DNA from: an uncultured Bacteroidales bacterium
GTDB taxonomy: Bacteria; Bacteroidota; Bacteroidia; Bacteroidales; Bacteroidaceae
Direction: 5' to 3'
Assembly (NCBI GenBank): GCA_902775385.1
Contig: CACYMI010000002.1
Coordinates: forward strand, 1 to 64,000
DNA: 64,000 nucleotides
Below, one piece after another: positions 61,860-64,000 of this stretch. A model generated the notes under the pieces. The model had not been told where the DNA came from. It worked only from the letters and a program-made list of their open reading frames with translations, and ran no database searches. Position 1 is the stretch's first letter; every line of letters begins with the position of its first letter. The translations under genes and the position numbers were made by a program.

Positions 61860-64000
61860 TTGAAAGGCAAGATACTGACAATTCTGATAGTATGCATAGC
61901 TGTTATGGGCTTTGCAACCCGTCCGTACAGCTATCCGTATGCCAGTATGGAGGATGAGGATTCCGTTGCTGTCCCAGATACTTTTCTTCCTCAATATTCT
62001 GATTCGTCCAATCTGGCCGGCCACCCTTTTGGCGGTCGCTATATCAGTCGTGAGGAACTGGACTCGCTGCTCAGGGACTCTATGCCTGAGCATGCTTTCG
62101 TTATCCTGCCTGACACTACCCGTAAGGATACGGTGAAGGCTGATACCACTGCCAGCGACAATGTGCTGGATGCTCCTGTAAAATATGAGGCTTCGGATTC
62201 TATTGTTTTCGACTATCGCCGCTCCCGTGCCCATCTCTATGGCGACAGTAAGGTGAATTATCAGAATCTGGAGTTGGATGCCGAGGAGATTGACATCAGT
62301 ATCGACAGCAGTCTGGTATATGCCTCCGGAAGGGAGGATTCCACAGGTACGATTCAGGGTAAGCCTTTGTTCAAACAGGGCTCGGATGAGTATGAGCCTG
62401 ACAAGATCGCTTACAACTTCAAGACGCGCAAGGCATTCATCAAGAATGTTTATACCCAGGAGGGTGAGGGATTTATGCAGACCATCGACGGTAAGCGTGA
62501 CAGTTCCGGTGTGATGTACATCCGTCATGGCAAATATACTACATGTGATGCCGAGCATCCTCATTTCTATCTGTCTCTGTCCCGTGCGAAGATGCATCCT
62601 GGCAAGAATGTGATTTTCGGACCGGCGCATATTGTGGTGGAGGATGTTCCGCTTCCTTTGGCTTTGCCCTACGGCTTTTTCCCGTTCAAGAGTAAGTACA
62701 GCAGCGGCTTTATCATGCCTACATACGGTGATGAGATGAACCGTGGTTTCTATCTCCGTGACGGCGGTTATTACTTTGCCATCAATGACTATGTGGATGT
62801 CAAGATGCTGGCTGATATCTATACGAAGGGCTCATGGTCTCTTTCGGCACAGAGTACGTACAGAAAGAGGTATAAGTTCAACGGTAGCCTGTATGTGAGC
62901 TATCAGTACACGCATGAGGGGGAGAAGAATTTCCCTGATGAGGCTACGAGCAAGAGTTTTAAGATTACCTGGAGCCATCGCCAGGATGCCAAGGCCAATC
63001 CTACACAGAGTTTCTCGGCCAGTGTGAACTTTGCTACGAGCAGCTATGAGCGTAACAATCTGACCAGTATGTATAATCCGGAGAGCTATACGCAGAGTAC
63101 CAGAACCAGCAGCCTCTCGTACAGCAAGTCCTTCCCGAACATCGGTCTGACGCTTAGCGGGTCTTTTAACCTGAGTCAGAATGTACGGGACAGCTCTATA
63201 TCTGTGACGCTGCCTAACCTTACGGTATCCATGAACCGATTCTATCCCTTCAAGCGTAAGAAGATGGTGGGTAAGGAGCGCTGGTATGAGAAGATCGCGA
63301 TGAGTTATACGGGTAATCTCACCAATAGTATCAATACGAAGGAGAACCTCCTCTTCAAGAGCAGCCTTATCAAGGACTGGCGCAACGGTATGCGACATCA
63401 GATTCCTATCAGTGCCTCATTCAGTATTCTCAAATACATTAACATTACGCCCTCGTTCAACTTTACGGACCGTATGTATTCGCATAAGGTGATGCAGTCA
63501 TGGGATCAGGATCACCAGCGTGTGAAGAGGGATACCTTATACGGTTTCTACAATGTGTATAACTTTAATATGAGTATGAGTGCCAATACCAAGATATACG
63601 GAATGTTCTATCCTATGCCTTGGGCAGGCGGCAAGAAGATCTATGCTATCCGTCATGTCTTAACGCCTACAGTCAGTTTCTCCTATGCTCCTGATTTCAG
63701 CAAGCCTTCTTTCGGATTCTATGATTCATACGTCAAGACTGATGCCAATGGTAATGTCTCCACTGTAACCTACTCTCCTTTCAGCGGTGGTGTTTACGGC
63801 ACTGTCGGTTCGGGTATGACGGGCAATGTGACTGTTGATATCTCCAATAACCTGGAAATGAAGGTGCGCACGAAGAAGGATTCGGTGGGATTCAGGAAGA
63901 TCAGCCTTATTGATGAGTTCGGCCTTAATATGTCTTATAACATGGCTGCCAAGGTGCGTCCTCTCAGCGACTTGAATATGCGTATCAGGCTGAAGCTGAC
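61860..64000 (+). CDS. LptD-like LPS-assembly outer-membrane protein (runs off the window)
   Basis: 713 codons visible, open at the right edge. Signal-peptide-like start (LKGKILTILIVCIAVMGF), a long acidic segment (residues 40-115), an OstA/LptA-like jellyroll part (RRSRAHLYGDSKVNYQNLEL, EPDKIAYNFKTRKAFIKNVYT, MYIRHGKYTTCD), VEDVPLPLALPYGFFPFKS, and then barrel strands. This is the Bacteroidota LptD family, which inserts LPS in the outer leaflet. Start is an inferred TTG at 61860; the next ATG lies inside the signal segment. Confidence 0.9.
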   Translation, partial: MKGKILTILIVCIAVMGFATRPYSYPYASMEDEDSVAVPDTFLPQYSDSSNLAGHPFGGRYISREELDSLLRDSMPEHAFVILPDTTRKDTVKADTTASDNVLDAPVKYEASDSIVFDYRRSRAHLYGDSKVNYQNLELDAEEIDISIDSSLVYASGREDSTGTIQGKPLFKQGSDEYEPDKIAYNFKTRKAFIKNVYTQEGEGFMQTIDGKRDSSGVMYIRHGKYTTCDAEHPHFYLSLSRAKMHPGKNVIFGPAHIVVEDVPLPLALPYGFFPFKSKYSSGFIMPTYGDEMNRGFYLRDGGYYFAINDYVDVKMLADIYTKGSWSLSAQSTYRKRYKFNGSLYVSYQYTHEGEKNFPDEATSKSFKITWSHRQDAKANPTQSFSASVNFATSSYERNNLTSMYNPESYTQSTRTSSLSYSKSFPNIGLTLSGSFNLSQNVRDSSISVTLPNLTVSMNRFYPFKRKKMVGKERWYEKIAMSYTGNLTNSINTKENLLFKSSLIKDWRNGMRHQIPISASFSILKYINITPSFNFTDRMYSHKVMQSWDQDHQRVKRDTLYGFYNVYNFNMSMSANTKIYGMFYPMPWAGGKKIYAIRHVLTPTVSFSYAPDFSKPSFGFYDSYVKTDANGNVSTVTYSPFSGGVYGTVGSGMTGNVTVDISNNLEMKVRTKKDSVGFRKISLIDEFGLNMSYNMAAKVRPLSDLNMRIRLKL

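Overview
The window looks like a chromosomal segment of a Bacteroidales bacterium of Prevotella/Bacteroides type. The evidence is the mix of families (DUF4270 lipoprotein, Bacteroidota-type glycogen genes, Na+-NQR, CarboxypepD_reg/TonB receptor, LptD-like protein) and the promoters, which match the Bacteroidota consensus TTTG-N19-21-TAnnTTTG in front of many genes. No species is claimed. There is no phage, insertion sequence, CRISPR array or rRNA; the region is mostly core genome.

Layout. 1-5.5 kb: 5' part of pgk, nth, a secreted M64-like peptidase, a three-gene membrane-stress-like set (small protein, holin-superfamily protein, YtxH protein), a SPOR lipoprotein, ruvX and def. 5.5-11 kb: a TPR protein and the translation set thrS-infC-rpmI-rplT, ending in a strong terminator and then a structured RNA that is probably 6S RNA. 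11.3-15.3 kb: malQ, mltG and one tRNA-Thr(CGT). 15.3-25.7 kb: accessory enzymes and envelope proteins (nitroreductase, GxGYxYP protein, WYL regulator, SIMPL protein, thioesterase, PagL-like deacylase, GNAT, D-Ala-D-Ala dipeptidase-like lipoprotein, msrA, xpt, preA-like). 25.8-31 kb: a BASS transporter fused to a HAD phosphatase, YbjQ, guanine deaminase, SDR, miaA and a Crp/Fnr regulator. 31.8-36.6 kb: a glycogen/alpha-glucan operon (debranching enzyme, glycosyltransferase, GH57). 36.8-41.3 kb: DUF4270 lipoprotein, short glycogen-synthase-like protein, panC-panD, a Lys-rich small protein, mce. 41.5-50.5 kb: TonB receptor, nitroreductase, DUF2520, kdsC-like, then maf with a lipoprotein and a GH71/99-like hydrolase, and udk. 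50.6-64 kb: giant TamB, the complete nqrABCDEF operon, an HD hydrolase and the start of an LptD-like gene.

How genes fit together. Guanine deaminase and xanthine phosphoribosyltransferase would form a guanine-to-XMP salvage route, but xpt lacks its PRPP loop. MalQ, debranching enzyme, glycosyltransferase, GH57 and the GT5-like protein make an alpha-glucan storage set. TamB, LptD, MltG, SPOR and PagL-like proteins serve the envelope. NQR supplies a sodium gradient.

Most unusual features. (1) Two enzymes 1.4 kb apart, xpt and the VanX-like dipeptidase, each lack about a dozen residues in frame, exactly over a catalytic motif. (2) Several families of 7-, 8- and 9-bp tandem arrays lie between genes, often abutting stop codons. 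(3) Four unrelated exported proteins begin with the same 11 nucleotides, ATGAGACATTA. (4) maf has no ATG/GTG/TTG before its conserved N-terminus. (5) AGGAGG ribosome-binding sites appear only at internal operon genes. (6) A promoter overlaps a terminator and predicts a leaderless HD-domain mRNA.
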